Shown in pieces: positions 16,901-25,411 of a stretch of DNA of 41,080 nucleotides; the stretch's first letter is position 1; each line of letters opens with the position of its first letter. The position numbers and the translations under genes were made by a program. This DNA comes from Planctomycetota bacterium (GTDB taxonomy: Bacteria; Planctomycetota; JACOTG01), in assembly GCA_016178505.1 (NCBI GenBank), contig JACOTG010000115.1, positions 1-41,080 of the forward strand. Direction: 5' to 3'. Below the pieces are notes generated by a model. That model did not search any database. It worked only from the letters and a program-made list of their open reading frames with translations, and had not been told where the DNA came from.

Positions 16901-17266
16901 GCCGGCGACGCGCACGTCCGGAGGCGACGGCTCGATGCCGGCAAGGGACGGCCATTCCGCCGCCATGAGCGACACCATGAGCCCGCCGCCGCGTCGCAAG
17001 AAGTCGAGGATCCCGTCGCACGCGGGTCCGGCGCGACCGACCTCAGGGAACCCTTCCGCCCACGCGCCGTGCCACCAGAGGACTGCGACGTTGCGAAGCA
17101 CCGGCGACTCGCCTCGTGCAAGCGAGGGAAGCGCAACGAGCTGAACCCGAATTCCATCGACGCCACGAAGCCAGGCGAGAGCCTCTCGCTCCTCGTCCGC
17201 CAGCAACTCCTCGCGGCCGGACGTCAGGACGAAGCCCACCTGGAGCGGTGCAATCTCGGCGGTCAT
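13943..17266 (-). CDS. Six-hairpin glycosidase (glycogen-debranching / GH63-like) with N-terminal glutaminase-like domain
   Basis: 1107 residues. Residues 1-240 look like a ThuA/class I glutaminase-like alpha/beta domain (V-G-F-V-L-T-S-G near the start; G-G-G-L-M-V-S-L). About 250-540 is a beta-sandwich N-domain, 550-920 the (alpha/alpha)6 barrel, and 930-1107 further beta domains. Barrel motifs of debranching and GH63 enzymes are A-W-Y-F-G-R-D-A-A-W, D-T-D-G-D-G-L-I-E-N and G-S-V-W-P-L-F-T-G-W. It probably trims alpha-glucans or other sugars. No signal peptide is visible, so it is likely cytoplasmic. The start has only a weak Shine-Dalgarno (GGGATTCG). It lies 39 bases after the ExbD-like gene. 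Confidence 0.85.
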   Translation of the reverse strand: MTAEIAPLQVGFVLTSGREELLADEEREALAWLRGVDGIRVQLVALPSLARGESPVLRNVAVLWWHGAWAEGFPEVGRAGPACDGILDFLRRGGGLMVSLMAAEWPSLAGIEPSPPDVRVAGVYGEADGPKRGFHAFLGHPLFDPFRGGVYVAAPIPGEPRHDVAYTGAHVPHVGRVIGVERSLIAIDPSRRTVIEWTFGRGRVLAIGAHVLFGDASNPFRAHLEAFAEAALRYVATPGAGNAGDAWTFAPPRIEHVDERSDVEARIGAPAIVPPPDDTTLSGPGRDVFFDLAGTRLLLMGLERGGVSEAWVHPVRVLRDLRLGLLEDDSGRIAWLDSLEPDVDVRPEAIVRRYRLRAASIVELLVASPDRPAAIAQVRVESREVTSLLVTFRIDLRLMWPYPENALAPLAWTWDANLRAIVVRDARRRFAAVVGADRAPDERLAGPYAGIVYENESWRGLRPDPTHLTVGLRYATSGTPLRLVVAGGGPTDTGEAQTAFADAHASPERVRRTASERVASVVESRARIETPDRDVDGAFRCSVLGTERFLAGRAEEGLGLLAGFGFTRPGWNSGRPGYAWYFGRDAAWCGFALDDVGAHESVRATLEFLARWQDLTGKIPHEVTTSGVAHDDAADSTPLWLALLGRHVRASGDVDLARKLWPRARKALAFCESTDTDGDGLIENSGVGHGWIEGGALFGSHVETYLVGCWARALEEVAGLAELAGDGEIAGDLRGRFARTREALNGEFWNEDAGTYHLGKYRDGSFNAEPTALVAVPILFGLADAEKADAALDQLAGSDFTTDWGVRLVSERSPHFDAKGYHLGSVWPLFTGWVSLAEYRCHRPAQGFAHWMMNLLSHRAFSRGVIQEVFHGMRFAPAGICPHQAWSQTMAIEPAIEGMLGFVPDAPHDRLTLAPHLPPHWPTFAARGLRVGDRVIDFEATVAPGRLELRLSLRSGAPLRVHLSPALGPGARVDRTSPAASSVRDTGLDVHVDFEFELSRETKISIEHSGEVALFPIVPRPTPGAVSAAPKIVSFRPLDADRFRLELDARVGTESVVELGTKGRSITTATGAAIERGDEGLWRLSVRAADGPREWSRSVVELRAPRN

Positions 17267-17305
17267 CGAATCCCGGATGCGGCCGCGTGACGCCGCGCCC
17301 GGCGC

Positions 17306-17947
17306 TCACACATCCTTGTATCCGAACCGAATCGTCCGCACTTTCGCTCGCACCATCGCCTCGACGAGGGCGCCCAAGTGCGCGACGTTCGGCCCGCCGA
17401 CCACGAGTACGTCGGCGGCGATCGCCGCGTTCTTCTCGGTCCGCGTTGCGAGCTCGGTCCTGACCGGATCCGCGAGGCTCTTGAGCCCGGCGGAACTGCC
17501 GACGAGATCGGTGACGTCCTTGTCGTCGATCGAGATCGTGCTTTGCCGCTCCCTCTCGTTGAAACGAATCTCGACGTGGACGGTCTCGGGCTTGGTCGAC
17601 TCGTCCGCCTTCAACGGGGGCGTGGCGTCGAGCGAGTCGACCCGCACCTTGTGCTTCACGCAAATCTGGAGCACGGTGCGCACCGGTCCGAACGCGGCGC
17701 CCTCCTCCATTTGGAGTCGCACGCGAACGTCGGGTGGATGGTTCTCCGTTTCGACGTCCGTGAAAGACTTTTCGATGTCGGGAGATGTCGACTCTTTGCC
17801 GTCGACGACGATCTTGCCGCTCTTCTGGAAAACCACTGTCGTTGTTTTCGGGTCGGCCGATGCGCGACGCATCGCGACGGCGGCCACGAGAACCGCGCCG
17901 ACGATCACCTTGCATTCCGCATAACGCGCGCCTGTCATCGATCTCAT
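17306..17947 (-). CDS. Exported protein with two ExbD/TolR-like periplasmic modules (tentative)
   Basis: 213 residues. After an N-terminal hydrophobic segment (about 12-31, signal peptide or anchor) come two units of the pattern beta-beta-alpha-beta seen in the ExbD/TolR periplasmic domain: strand plus glycine turn (F-Q-K-S-G-K-I-V-V-D-G), a helix, V-R-V-R-L, then a helix ending in a Lys-Val turn. The second unit ends V-E-A-M-V-R-A-K-V-R-T-I-R-F-G. The conserved membrane Asp of ExbD is not obvious in the hydrophobic segment. No ExbB or TonB gene is adjacent. The ExbD reading is fold-level pattern matching. AGGAG lies 8 bases before the ATG. Confidence 0.6.
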   Translation of the reverse strand: MRSMTGARYAECKVIVGAVLVAAVAMRRASADPKTTTVVFQKSGKIVVDGKESTSPDIEKSFTDVETENHPPDVRVRLQMEEGAAFGPVRTVLQICVKHKVRVDSLDATPPLKADESTKPETVHVEIRFNERERQSTISIDDKDVTDLVGSSAGLKSLADPVRTELATRTEKNAAIAADVLVVGGPNVAHLGALVEAMVRAKVRTIRFGYKDV

Positions 17948-18006
17948 GATCTCGCGCTCCTGGCCGTCAGGGTGGAAACGGCTTCTGCCTCGTGCTGTCT
18001 CAATCG

Positions 18007-20406
18007 CTATCGTCGTTTCACGGGGTTCTTCCCGCCCGCTGATTTTGCCACGGCCACGTGAGCCTTGCCTGCGGCGACCCGCGCACTGCCGTTCTTCGCC
18101 GCGCGAGCGGTCACGGGCGCCGGCACTCTGCGAGGTGGAAGCGGAACCGTGCGACCGGCCGCGACCGCGGTCAGCGCCGTGATGTTCACGATCTCCTGGA
18201 CCGACGAATGGTGGTTGAGAACGCTCACCGGCTTTCGGAGCCCCATGATGATCGGGCCCACGATTTCCGCACGACCCAATAGCTGGACGAGCTTGTACGC
18301 CACGTTGCCCGATTGGAGGTCGGGGAAGATGAGGATGTTCGCGTCACCCTTGATCGCGGAATGCGGGAACGCCTTCGCGACGATCTCGGGCACGAGCGCG
18401 GTGTCGGCCTGCATCTCGCCGTCGACGACGAGGGTCGGATCCGCCGCCTTCAGCTTCTCGACGGCGGCGGCCACCTTGGCGGCGAACGGGTGGCGGCTCG
18501 ACCCGAAGTTGGAGAACGACAGCATCGCGACCCTCGGCTCTTGGTCGAAGTAGCGACGCACGGCATCGGCGGCGAGCAGAGCGATCTCGGCGAGATCGTC
18601 CGCGGTCGGCTCGATGTTCACGGTGGCGTCCGCGAAGAAGAGGACTTTGTCCTTCAAGACCATGAGGTACATGCCGGCGACTCGCTTCTGCCCGTCTCGA
18701 AGTCCGATGATCTGAAGAGCCGGGCGAATCGTCTCCGGGTAGCTCGCCTTGTTGACGCCGCAGACGAGGCCGTCCACGTCGCCCTCTCGAAGCAGCATGA
18801 GACCGAAGTGGAGCGGATCGTTTGCGAGCAGCGCGGACTCGGCTGGCGTCGCGCCCTTGCGGCAACGAAGGTCAAAGTGCTTGCGCGCGTACTCGGCTCG
18901 CTTCGCCGCGGTCGCCGGGTTCTGGATCTCCACTCCTTCGAGGTCCAGGTGCAGCTCGTCGATCCGGTTTCGGATCGCCTGATCATCTCCGACGAGGACC
19001 GGCTCCGCGATTCCCTGATCGCGGATGTCCTGGCACGCGCGCAGTACCTTCGGCTCGAGCGCTTCGGGAAACACGACGCGCGCCGGAAAGCGCTTGGCTT
19101 TGTTGATGACGACGCGCATGACCTCGCGGCTCTTGCCGAGGATGCGCTCGAGACGCTCGACGTACGCATCCATGTCGTCGATCGGTTCACGCGCGACGCC
19201 GCTCTTCATCGCGGCCTTCGCGACGGCGGGCGCCTCCCACAAGAGGACGCGCGGATCGAACGGCTTCGGGATGATGTACTCGCGGCCGAAGTGCAACGAC
19301 GACACGCCGTACGCCTTGGCGACGCTGTCGGGCACGTCTTCCTTCGCGAGGCGCGCGAGCGCGTGCGCCGCAGCCAGCTTCATTTCCTCGTTGATCGAAC
19401 GAGCGCGCGTGTCGAGCGCGCCGCGAAAGATGAACGGGAAGCCGAGGACGTTGTTCACTTGGTTCGGGAAGTCCGAGCGACCGGTCGCCATGATGATGTC
19501 GGACCGTGCCGAGCACGCTTCGTCGTATCCGATCTCGGGATCCGGGTTCGCCATCGCGAAGACGATGGGGTTCTTCGCCATCGACTTCACCATTTCCTTC
19601 GTGACGAGACCCTTGATGCTCACGCCGCAGAAGACGTCGGCGCCCTTCATCGCATCGCCGATCGTGCGCGCCTTCGTCTTCTGCGCGAAGAATCGCTTCT
19701 CCGGTGTGAGCGCTTCGTCGCGACCGACGTGAACGACGCCTTTGCTGTCACAGAGGAGCACGTTCTCCTTGCGGACGCCGAGAGCGAGAAAGAACTTGGC
19801 GCACGCAATTCCGGCGGCGCCCGCGCCCGAGAACACCACGCGAACCTTCGAGATGTCCTTGCCCGAAATCTCGCAGGCGTTGAGGAGCGCCGCGCCCGAG
19901 ATGATCGCGGTGCCATGCTGGTCGTCGTGGAAGACGGGGATCGACATCGCCGCCTTGAGACGTTCCTCGATGAGGAAGCACTCGGGAGCCTTCACGTCCT
20001 CCAGGTTGATGCCGCCGAACGTGGGCTCGAGGAGCCGAACCGCATTGATGAACTCCTCGGGATCCTCGGTCGCGATCTCGATGTCGAACACGTCGATGTC
20101 CGCGAATCGCTTGAAGAGGACTCCCTTGCCCTCCATCACCGGCTTCCCGGCGAGCGCGCCGATGTTGCCGAGCCCGAGAACGGCGGTGCCGTTGGAGATC
20201 ACGGCGACCAGGTTGCCCTTCGACGTGTAGCGGTACGCGTCCGATGGGTTCTTCTGGATCGCGAGGCACGGCACCGCGACGCCGGGCGTGTACGCGAGCG
20301 AGAGATCTCGCTGCGTCAGGCAAGGCTTCGACGGCGTGACCTCGACCTTCCCGGGTCGACCTTCGCTGTGGTAGTCGAGCGCGTCCTGATCTCGAATCGT
20401 GGCCAT
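18007..20406 (-). CDS. maeB: NADP-dependent malic enzyme with phosphotransacetylase-like domain
   Basis: 799 residues. Malic-enzyme domain to about 420: A-Y-T-P-G-V-A with the catalytic Tyr, [17 protein letters not shown] with Lys and metal acids, and the G-A-G-A-A-G-I-A dinucleotide fold. About 430-750 is the phosphotransacetylase-like domain that in MaeB is regulatory (acetyl-CoA binding). It converts malate to pyruvate, CO2 and NADPH. Strong Shine-Dalgarno GGAGGGGA before ATG. The last 45 or so residues are a low-complexity Ala/Lys/Arg/Pro tail that ordinary MaeB proteins lack. It follows the inositol-phosphate synthase gene by 22 bases and is probably in its operon. Confidence 0.96.
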   Translation of the reverse strand: MATIRDQDALDYHSEGRPGKVEVTPSKPCLTQRDLSLAYTPGVAVPCLAIQKNPSDAYRYTSKGNLVAVISNGTAVLGLGNIGALAGKPVMEGKGVLFKRFADIDVFDIEIATEDPEEFINAVRLLEPTFGGINLEDVKAPECFLIEERLKAAMSIPVFHDDQHGTAIISGAALLNACEISGKDISKVRVVFSGAGAAGIACAKFFLALGVRKENVLLCDSKGVVHVGRDEALTPEKRFFAQKTKARTIGDAMKGADVFCGVSIKGLVTKEMVKSMAKNPIVFAMANPDPEIGYDEACSARSDIIMATGRSDFPNQVNNVLGFPFIFRGALDTRARSINEEMKLAAAHALARLAKEDVPDSVAKAYGVSSLHFGREYIIPKPFDPRVLLWEAPAVAKAAMKSGVAREPIDDMDAYVERLERILGKSREVMRVVINKAKRFPARVVFPEALEPKVLRACQDIRDQGIAEPVLVGDDQAIRNRIDELHLDLEGVEIQNPATAAKRAEYARKHFDLRCRKGATPAESALLANDPLHFGLMLLREGDVDGLVCGVNKASYPETIRPALQIIGLRDGQKRVAGMYLMVLKDKVLFFADATVNIEPTADDLAEIALLAADAVRRYFDQEPRVAMLSFSNFGSSRHPFAAKVAAAVEKLKAADPTLVVDGEMQADTALVPEIVAKAFPHSAIKGDANILIFPDLQSGNVAYKLVQLLGRAEIVGPIIMGLRKPVSVLNHHSSVQEIVNITALTAVAAGRTVPLPPRRVPAPVTARAAKNGSARVAAGKAHVAVAKSAGGKNPVKRR

Positions 20407-20428
20407 GAATCTCCCCTCCTCATTCTCG

Positions 20429-21766
20429 CTAACGGCGAGATCGTTTGCCTTTGGTGGCTGCCGGCGCCTTCTTGCCGGCTCGTGACGTCGCGTCGTTTCG
20501 GCGCGGGGGATCGTGCTTTCGATTCGTGCCCGCCGGTGCCGAGCGACGCGGCGTCGCTTTCGCGGCCGCGTCCAAATAGTCGAGGAGCGCGTGGAATTGG
20601 AAATGAAGATCGTGCTCGTCGACCCCGTGCGGCTTCTTGAAGTAGCACGAGAGCTGACGCATCGGGCCCCATTCGGCGCGTCGCAGGGCGAGGTCCGAAA
20701 GGCGGACGAGGTCGAGGACGACCGGGGCCGCGAGGATCGAATCGCAACCTTGCCAGGTGAACTGCAACGACATCTTCACGTCGAGGAAGCCCTGGAAGTG
20801 GACGAAGTCCCACGCGGTCTTCATGTCGTGGAGCGACGGAACGTAGTCGATCCCGACGTGCGTGTGCAGGGGATAACCGAGGATGCGCGTCAGCACGTGA
20901 TCCTTCGTCTGCACCTTCGACGCCTTGTTGCGCTCGTCATTGAGAACGCTGCCGTCGCGATCCCCCAGGATGTTGTAGCCCTGCCACGCGAGCACGCGCA
21001 GATTCCGGTACTTGAACATCGGCGCGAGCGCCGACTTCACGAGCGTTTCGCCGGTCTTGCCGTCGCTTCCCATGTAGGGCAGGCGGCGCTCGTCGCCGAG
21101 TGCACAGATGGCGGGACACAGCGCTGCTGCGTTTGGCGTGAAGTTCACGAACGCGCAGCCGGCGTGGAGGGCCGCGTACGCGTACAGGGTCGAGGCCGTG
21201 AGATGGGCGGACGCCGCTCGATCGAGCGCCGCCTCGAGCGTCGCGCGGTCTCGATGGAGCGGCGCGAGCTCGCGGAGCGGCTCGGTCGACGCGAGGTTCA
21301 CCACGACGACGCGCTCGAGCCGATGTCGCTCTCGAAAGGAGCGGATGTCGTCGGCAATCCGCAAAGCGAGCTGCCGCGGCGTCGCCGCGCGCGGCATCGT
21401 CTCGCCGTCCACCAGCGACTCCACCGTCTCACCGCAGTGGAGCGCGGTTCCGGGGCGGATTTCGCGGTCGACATCGACGAGGTCGGGTTCGAGATCGCGG
21501 ATCAGGTCGAGCGGCAGCGTCCCGTTTGCGCGCGCGATCTCGAATGCCGAATCGACGAGCGTGGGGCGCCGAACCTCGTGTCCGCCGAACACCAGCGAAG
21601 CAATCGGCACGAGCGCCAGGGGAGCGAATTCGGGTCGTTCCGTGACGACGCCGGTCGTCGAGGCCTTGCCACGCGCGATGGCACGTGCGCCGACGACGAG
21701 CGTCGTGGCGAGCCCGCCCCGGGCCCCGATGAGCCAGACTCCGGTGCGAGCGGTGGAATCGGCCAT
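20429..21766 (-). CDS. ino1: myo-Inositol-1-phosphate synthase
   Basis: 445 residues. It converts glucose-6-phosphate to inositol-1-phosphate with NAD+. The N-terminal G-A-R-G-G-L-A-T-T loop binds NAD and the S-D-G-K-T-G-E-T segment holds the family's catalytic Lys. The start at 21766 (MADSTARTG) has GGAG six bases upstream and fits the family; a longer frame back to 21784 lacks such support. The C-terminus ends in a basic Lys/Arg/Ala/Pro tail of about 40 residues. The leader contains a promoter and an intrinsic-terminator hairpin, so attenuation is possible. Inositol would serve phosphoinositides or compatible solutes; the consumer is not in view. Confidence 0.93.
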   Translation of the reverse strand: MADSTARTGVWLIGARGGLATTLVVGARAIARGKASTTGVVTERPEFAPLALVPIASLVFGGHEVRRPTLVDSAFEIARANGTLPLDLIRDLEPDLVDVDREIRPGTALHCGETVESLVDGETMPRAATPRQLALRIADDIRSFRERHRLERVVVVNLASTEPLRELAPLHRDRATLEAALDRAASAHLTASTLYAYAALHAGCAFVNFTPNAAALCPAICALGDERRLPYMGSDGKTGETLVKSALAPMFKYRNLRVLAWQGYNILGDRDGSVLNDERNKASKVQTKDHVLTRILGYPLHTHVGIDYVPSLHDMKTAWDFVHFQGFLDVKMSLQFTWQGCDSILAAPVVLDLVRLSDLALRRAEWGPMRQLSCYFKKPHGVDEHDLHFQFHALLDYLDAAAKATPRRSAPAGTNRKHDPPRRNDATSRAGKKAPAATKGKRSRR

Positions 21767-21775
21767 GCGTCTCCG

Positions 21776-21808
21776 AAAAAACATCGCCCGGATCGGTCGA
21801 TCCGGGCG
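21776..21808 (-). terminator. Terminator-type hairpin in the ino1 leader (candidate attenuator)
   Basis: An 11-bp perfect inverted repeat (CGCCCGGATCG with CGATCCGGGCG, 21785-21808) is followed on the minus strand by ATG and then six T (21781-21776). It lies 10 bases before the ino1 start and about 17 bases downstream of the predicted transcription start, with no minus-strand gene in front of it. Confidence 0.7.
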
Positions 21809-21831
21809 CCGTGGACGACTGTCGTTCGGGC

Positions 21832-21860
21832 AAGGTAGCAGCGCATTTCGGGGTGGTCAA
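21832..21860 (-). promoter_or_regulatory. Sigma-70 promoter of ino1-maeB
   Basis: Minus strand: TTGACC (21860-21855), 17-base spacer, TACCTT (21837-21832). It would start transcription near 21825, giving a leader of about 58 nt that includes the hairpin at 21785-21808. Confidence 0.6.
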
Positions 21861-21895
21861 GGTCGGCAGACGCACGCCTCGTGCGCCGGGAGCTG

Positions 21896-21904
21896 TGCTA
21901 TCAT
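21896..21904 (+). promoter_or_regulatory. Extended -10 promoter of the first glycosyltransferase
   Basis: TGC followed by TATCAT (21899-21904), an extended -10 element; no clear -35 box. The ATG at 21922 is 17 bases further on with no clear Shine-Dalgarno. It is back to back with the ino1 promoter. Confidence 0.5.
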
Positions 21905-21921
21905 GCGCCGCCGGGACGGCC

Positions 21922-23232
21922 ATGCGACCTGAACAATCAAAACCATCGATCGCGCTCATCCACTTCACTTGCCCGCCCGTCGTGGGGGGAGTCGAAGTCG
22001 TCGTCGAAAAGCACGCACGGTTGTTCGCCGATGGCGGATATCCAATCCGAGTCATCGTCGGTCGCGGCGAGTGGTTCGACTCCAGAGTTCCCGTCACGAA
22101 GATCCCGGCCATCGATTCGCTCTATCCCGTGAACGTCGAAGTGAACCCGGACCTCAAGCGCGGCGTCATGGACTTCCGGTATCAGTCGTATCGCGCCGAG
22201 CTGCTCTCGGCTCTCGAGGTCGCGCTCGAGGGAGTCGACGTCGTGATCGTGCACAACATCCTCGTGAAGGACATCAACTTCACGCTCGTCGACGTGCTTC
22301 GCGAAATGGCCGATCGACGCGATCGATGCTTCGTCAACTGGAGTCACGACCCGTCGGCCGTCGGCTACAACGCCGAGCCGTGGGTGCGCGCGAGCCGAGA
22401 ATTCCCCTGGGTCCTCATCAACTCGTCCAATCCCGGCGTTGCCAACGTGACGATCTCTCGCGCGCGCCAACGCGAGCTGTCCGAGCTGTACGGCGTGGAA
22501 CCGGAGACCATCACGGTGATTCCGGACGGCGTGGCGGTGCGCGACTTCCTCGGGCTGCATCCGATCTCGTTCCGCATCTGGCAGGACTTCCGGTTGCGCG
22601 ACCAGGATCTCGTGCTGTTCACGCCCGCCCGAATTGTCGAAAAGAAGAACATTCGGCTCGCGATCGAGGTGACGGCTGCGTTGAACTCGCTCGGCCGGCG
22701 CGCCAAGCTCATCGTCTCGGGACCGCCATCGAGCCACGCGACGCCCGGGGAGCACGAGGCGTACTACCGCCGCATGAAGACGCTCGTCACGGACCTGCGG
22801 GCCGAAGACTTCATCATCTTCCTCTACGAGTTCCGCGACGATCGCGGCGAACGCGTGGAGGTCACGATGGACATCATCAAGGACCTCTATCTCCTCTCGG
22901 ATCTCTTGCTGGTGCCCTCGCTCGAGGAGGGGTTCGGCTTGCCGCTGCTCGAAGCCGGACTCACCAAGACGCCCATTGCCTGTTCGGACATCGAGCCGTT
23001 TCGCGAGCTCGGCGGCAACGACGTGCTCTACATCGACCTCGACGAGACTCCACTCGCGTCCGCGAAGAGCATCCTCGACTACCTCGGGCGCAATTCGACG
23101 CAGCGCCTCTTCAAGCGAGTCCTCACGTCGTACACGTGGGTTTCGATCTTCGAGAATCGGATCGAGCCGTTCATCCAGCAAACGTGCCTCGATCGAGCCG
23201 GTAGTCCGAGCGCGAATCCGCGGCTGCGATGA
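21922..23232 (+). CDS. GT4-family glycosyltransferase
   Basis: 436 residues with the two-domain GT-B layout: an N-terminal half with the V-V-G-G-V-E-V glycine-rich loop that starts the GT4 fold, and a C-terminal half with the E-E-G-F-G-L-P-L-L-E-A motif (E-x7-E) that binds the sugar nucleotide. No signal peptide or membrane helix. The start at 21922 follows a TATCAT promoter and gives the normal GT4 N-terminus. The sugar donor and acceptor are unknown. A second GT4 gene begins 13 bases downstream, so the pair probably acts in one polysaccharide or glycolipid pathway. Confidence 0.9.
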   Translation: MRPEQSKPSIALIHFTCPPVVGGVEVVVEKHARLFADGGYPIRVIVGRGEWFDSRVPVTKIPAIDSLYPVNVEVNPDLKRGVMDFRYQSYRAELLSALEVALEGVDVVIVHNILVKDINFTLVDVLREMADRRDRCFVNWSHDPSAVGYNAEPWVRASREFPWVLINSSNPGVANVTISRARQRELSELYGVEPETITVIPDGVAVRDFLGLHPISFRIWQDFRLRDQDLVLFTPARIVEKKNIRLAIEVTAALNSLGRRAKLIVSGPPSSHATPGEHEAYYRRMKTLVTDLRAEDFIIFLYEFRDDRGERVEVTMDIIKDLYLLSDLLLVPSLEEGFGLPLLEAGLTKTPIACSDIEPFRELGGNDVLYIDLDETPLASAKSILDYLGRNSTQRLFKRVLTSYTWVSIFENRIEPFIQQTCLDRAGSPSANPRLR

Positions 23233-23245
23233 CGGTCCGGCGATA

Positions 23246-24466
23246 GTGAACGCCCCGCTTCGCATCATCGTCGTGAACCACTTTCCGCTCGAGGGGTCCG
23301 GAAGCGGTACGTACGTTCGGAGCATCGCGGCTGAACTCCACCGGCGGGGCCATGCCGTTCGCGTGATCGCGCCCGACCACGATCTGCCGCGCGGCTATCC
23401 GTTCGAGGTGGACACCATTCGCTTTCGTCGCGACGGCGATGGCCCGGCTGAAGGCGTGATTCCGTTCAACTTTCCGTGCTTCACCACGCATCCGCGAAGC
23501 CAAGTCAAGTTCGCCGACCTTTCGGATTCGCAACTCACGCAGTATCGCGAAGCGTTTCGCGTCGCGATCACCGCGGCGGTTCGAGCGCATCGCCCCGACG
23601 TCCTTCACGGTCAGCATCTCTGGATTGCGACCGGCGCGGCGGCTCGGACCGGCATCCCACTCGTCGCGACGTGTCACGGCACGGATCTCCTCGGTCTCGA
23701 CGGCGATCCCCGCGGCAGAGGCGACGCGGAAGAGGCTGCGCGCGGGGCGCGTCGAGTCCTCGCGGTTTCGTCGTGGGTGGCGGAGCGCGTGCAGGAACGG
23801 CTGTCCGTGCTTCGCGAGCGCGTCGTCATCGTTCGCAACGGCTTCGATCCGAGCGTGTTTCGCGTCGTGCCGGTCGACCGCGCGGATCTACTGCAACGGC
23901 ACGGGCTCCCGCGCGAGCCTCGCCGGCTCGTCCTGTTCATGGGCAAGCTCGCGCGATTCAAGGGCGCGAACGTGCTGCTCGAAGCCGCGGCGCGATACGA
24001 GCGGCTTCTGCCGGATACGGTGACCCTGCTCGCCGGCGAAGGAGAGATGCGCGACGAACTCCGATCGAACCGCGATCGGCTCGGCTTGAAAAACGTCCAC
24101 TTGCTCGGGCACCAGACGATCGAGGAAGTCGTGCGCATGTACAACGCGGCCGACTTGGTCGTGGTGCCGTCGTTGGACGAGCCGTTTGGGCTCGTCGCTC
24201 TCGAGGCGCTCGCCTGCGGGACACCGGTCGTCGGAACTCGGGCGGGCGGGCTCGTCGACTTCATCGACGACTCGGTGGGCGGGCTCGTGCCCCCGAACGA
24301 TCCCGATGCGCTCGCCGCTCGCATCGTCGAGGAGATTCGGGGAGAGTGCAAGTCACGGAAGGGGCCCGTGGCGGCTCGAGTCGCGCATGACAGCTACACG
24401 TGGTCCGCACAGGTTGGCAAGATCGAGGCCGTGTATCGCGAGGTGCTGCACGAAGCGTCGCATTGA
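23246..24466 (+). CDS. GT4-family glycosyltransferase
   Basis: 406 residues, GT-B fold. The N-terminus carries G-S-G-S-G-T-Y and the C-terminal donor site reads D-E-P-F-G-L-V-A-L-E-A-L-A-C-G-T-P-V-V. The frame has no ATG in the right place; GTG at 23246 gives the expected first strand (L-R-I-I-V-V-N-H-F) and sits just after the upstream stop. No strong Shine-Dalgarno is visible, so coupling to the preceding gene is likely. Substrates are unknown. Confidence 0.88.
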   Translation: MNAPLRIIVVNHFPLEGSGSGTYVRSIAAELHRRGHAVRVIAPDHDLPRGYPFEVDTIRFRRDGDGPAEGVIPFNFPCFTTHPRSQVKFADLSDSQLTQYREAFRVAITAAVRAHRPDVLHGQHLWIATGAAARTGIPLVATCHGTDLLGLDGDPRGRGDAEEAARGARRVLAVSSWVAERVQERLSVLRERVVIVRNGFDPSVFRVVPVDRADLLQRHGLPREPRRLVLFMGKLARFKGANVLLEAAARYERLLPDTVTLLAGEGEMRDELRSNRDRLGLKNVHLLGHQTIEEVVRMYNAADLVVVPSLDEPFGLVALEALACGTPVVGTRAGGLVDFIDDSVGGLVPPNDPDALAARIVEEIRGECKSRKGPVAARVAHDSYTWSAQVGKIEAVYREVLHEASH

Positions 24467-24510
24467 CGAGGAGCCGAGACGTCGACACGGAGACCGAAAG
24501 GGGGGAGCAG

Positions 24511-25131
24511 ATGTACGCAGACGAGACCATCCGAGAATTCGTCGAGCATGTGGCGGCGCGGACGCCGACGCCGGGAGGCGGTAGCGTCGCCGCACTTGCT
24601 GGCGCATTCGGCGGCGCGCTCGGAATGATGGGTGCGCGTTACTCGATTGGACGCGATCCCTCCCTCGAAGCGGACGCGAAGGCGATCACGGAGAAGCTCG
24701 AGAAGCTCACCCAAAGCCTGCTCTTCGTCGTGGACGAAGACGCGGCGGCGTACGAGCGCGTGGTCGCCGCGCGGAAGATGCCGAAGGTGGCTCCCGAAGA
24801 TCGCGACAAGCGGAAGGCCGCGCTCGACGCCGCATTCCTCGACGCCATCGACGTTCCGATGCGGACGATCCGTTTCGCGAAAGAACTATCCGAAGCGGTC
24901 GCGCGTCTCGCGCCGATCGCGAACCCGAACTTGATAACGGACGTCGCCGTTGGCGCCATACTCGCGGAGGCCGCGTTCGAGGGCGCGCGCCTCAACGTGC
25001 TCGTCAACTTGCCGAGCATCCCGGATTCGCTCTTCCGCACGAAGACGATCGCCGAGATGGAGATGATCGGCCGCGCGATTCGCGAACGAAAGACGGCGGT
25101 TACCGAGCGAGTCGAGGCGACTCTCAAGTAA
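24511..25131 (+). CDS. Cyclodeaminase/cyclohydrolase family protein (FtcD C-terminal type)
   Basis: 206 residues, all-helical, with the diagnostic N-terminal T-P-T-P-G-G-G-S-V-A-A-L-A-G-A-F-G-G-A-L-G. This matches the cyclodeaminase domain of FtcD and the stand-alone methenyl-THF cyclohydrolase FchA. The second is favoured because a separate formate-THF ligase is present in the window and no formiminotransferase half is attached. It would interconvert 10-formyl- and 5,10-methenyl-THF. GGGGGAG lies three bases before the ATG. It follows the second glycosyltransferase by 44 bases with no obvious link. Confidence 0.87.
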   Translation: MYADETIREFVEHVAARTPTPGGGSVAALAGAFGGALGMMGARYSIGRDPSLEADAKAITEKLEKLTQSLLFVVDEDAAAYERVVAARKMPKVAPEDRDKRKAALDAAFLDAIDVPMRTIRFAKELSEAVARLAPIANPNLITDVAVGAILAEAAFEGARLNVLVNLPSIPDSLFRTKTIAEMEMIGRAIRERKTAVTERVEATLK

Positions 25132-25171
25132 CGCGCGGCCGCTGCTGGGTTCTGCTTCCACGCGGGTGTTG

Positions 25172-25247
25172 AACCCGTCCCCGAAGGGATCTCCGGGAGA
25201 ATGCGACGCCTCACGGCGCGACGAGGGCGCCACCCCATTCGGGGACA
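25172..25247 (+). repeat. Structured intergenic element, copy 2
   Basis: In the 280-base convergent gap. Outer arms GTCCCCGAA and TTCGGGGAC form a 9-bp stem. Inside are GGATCTC, the 17-mer CGGGAGAATGCGACGCC (25194-25210) shared with the copy near 12.25 kb, ACGAGG 11 bases later, and a hairpin (GGCGC with GCGCC). A different inner hairpin from copy 1, with pairing kept, would fit a selected RNA structure. The remainder of the gap holds no ORF with support. Confidence 0.5.
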
Positions 25248-25411
25248 TTGCGAGCCAATGGCCTTGCGAGTGTCGGCAGTGTCGGGGGAGGCGAGGGCCG
25301 GGCCTGCGCATTACCCTGACTCGCCCGATGGCGTCCCATTCCCCATGAAGCGCGAGCGTCGACGTGGCGAAATCACGCGCCAGCGGGTGATCAACCCGGC
25401 AACGCTCGTGA

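Noticed and set aside
18313..20640. 775-codon open frame on the plus strand
   Set aside because: It is antisense to the malic enzyme; its composition (Arg, Asp, Val, His-rich, no domain) is what GC-rich DNA gives opposite a real gene.
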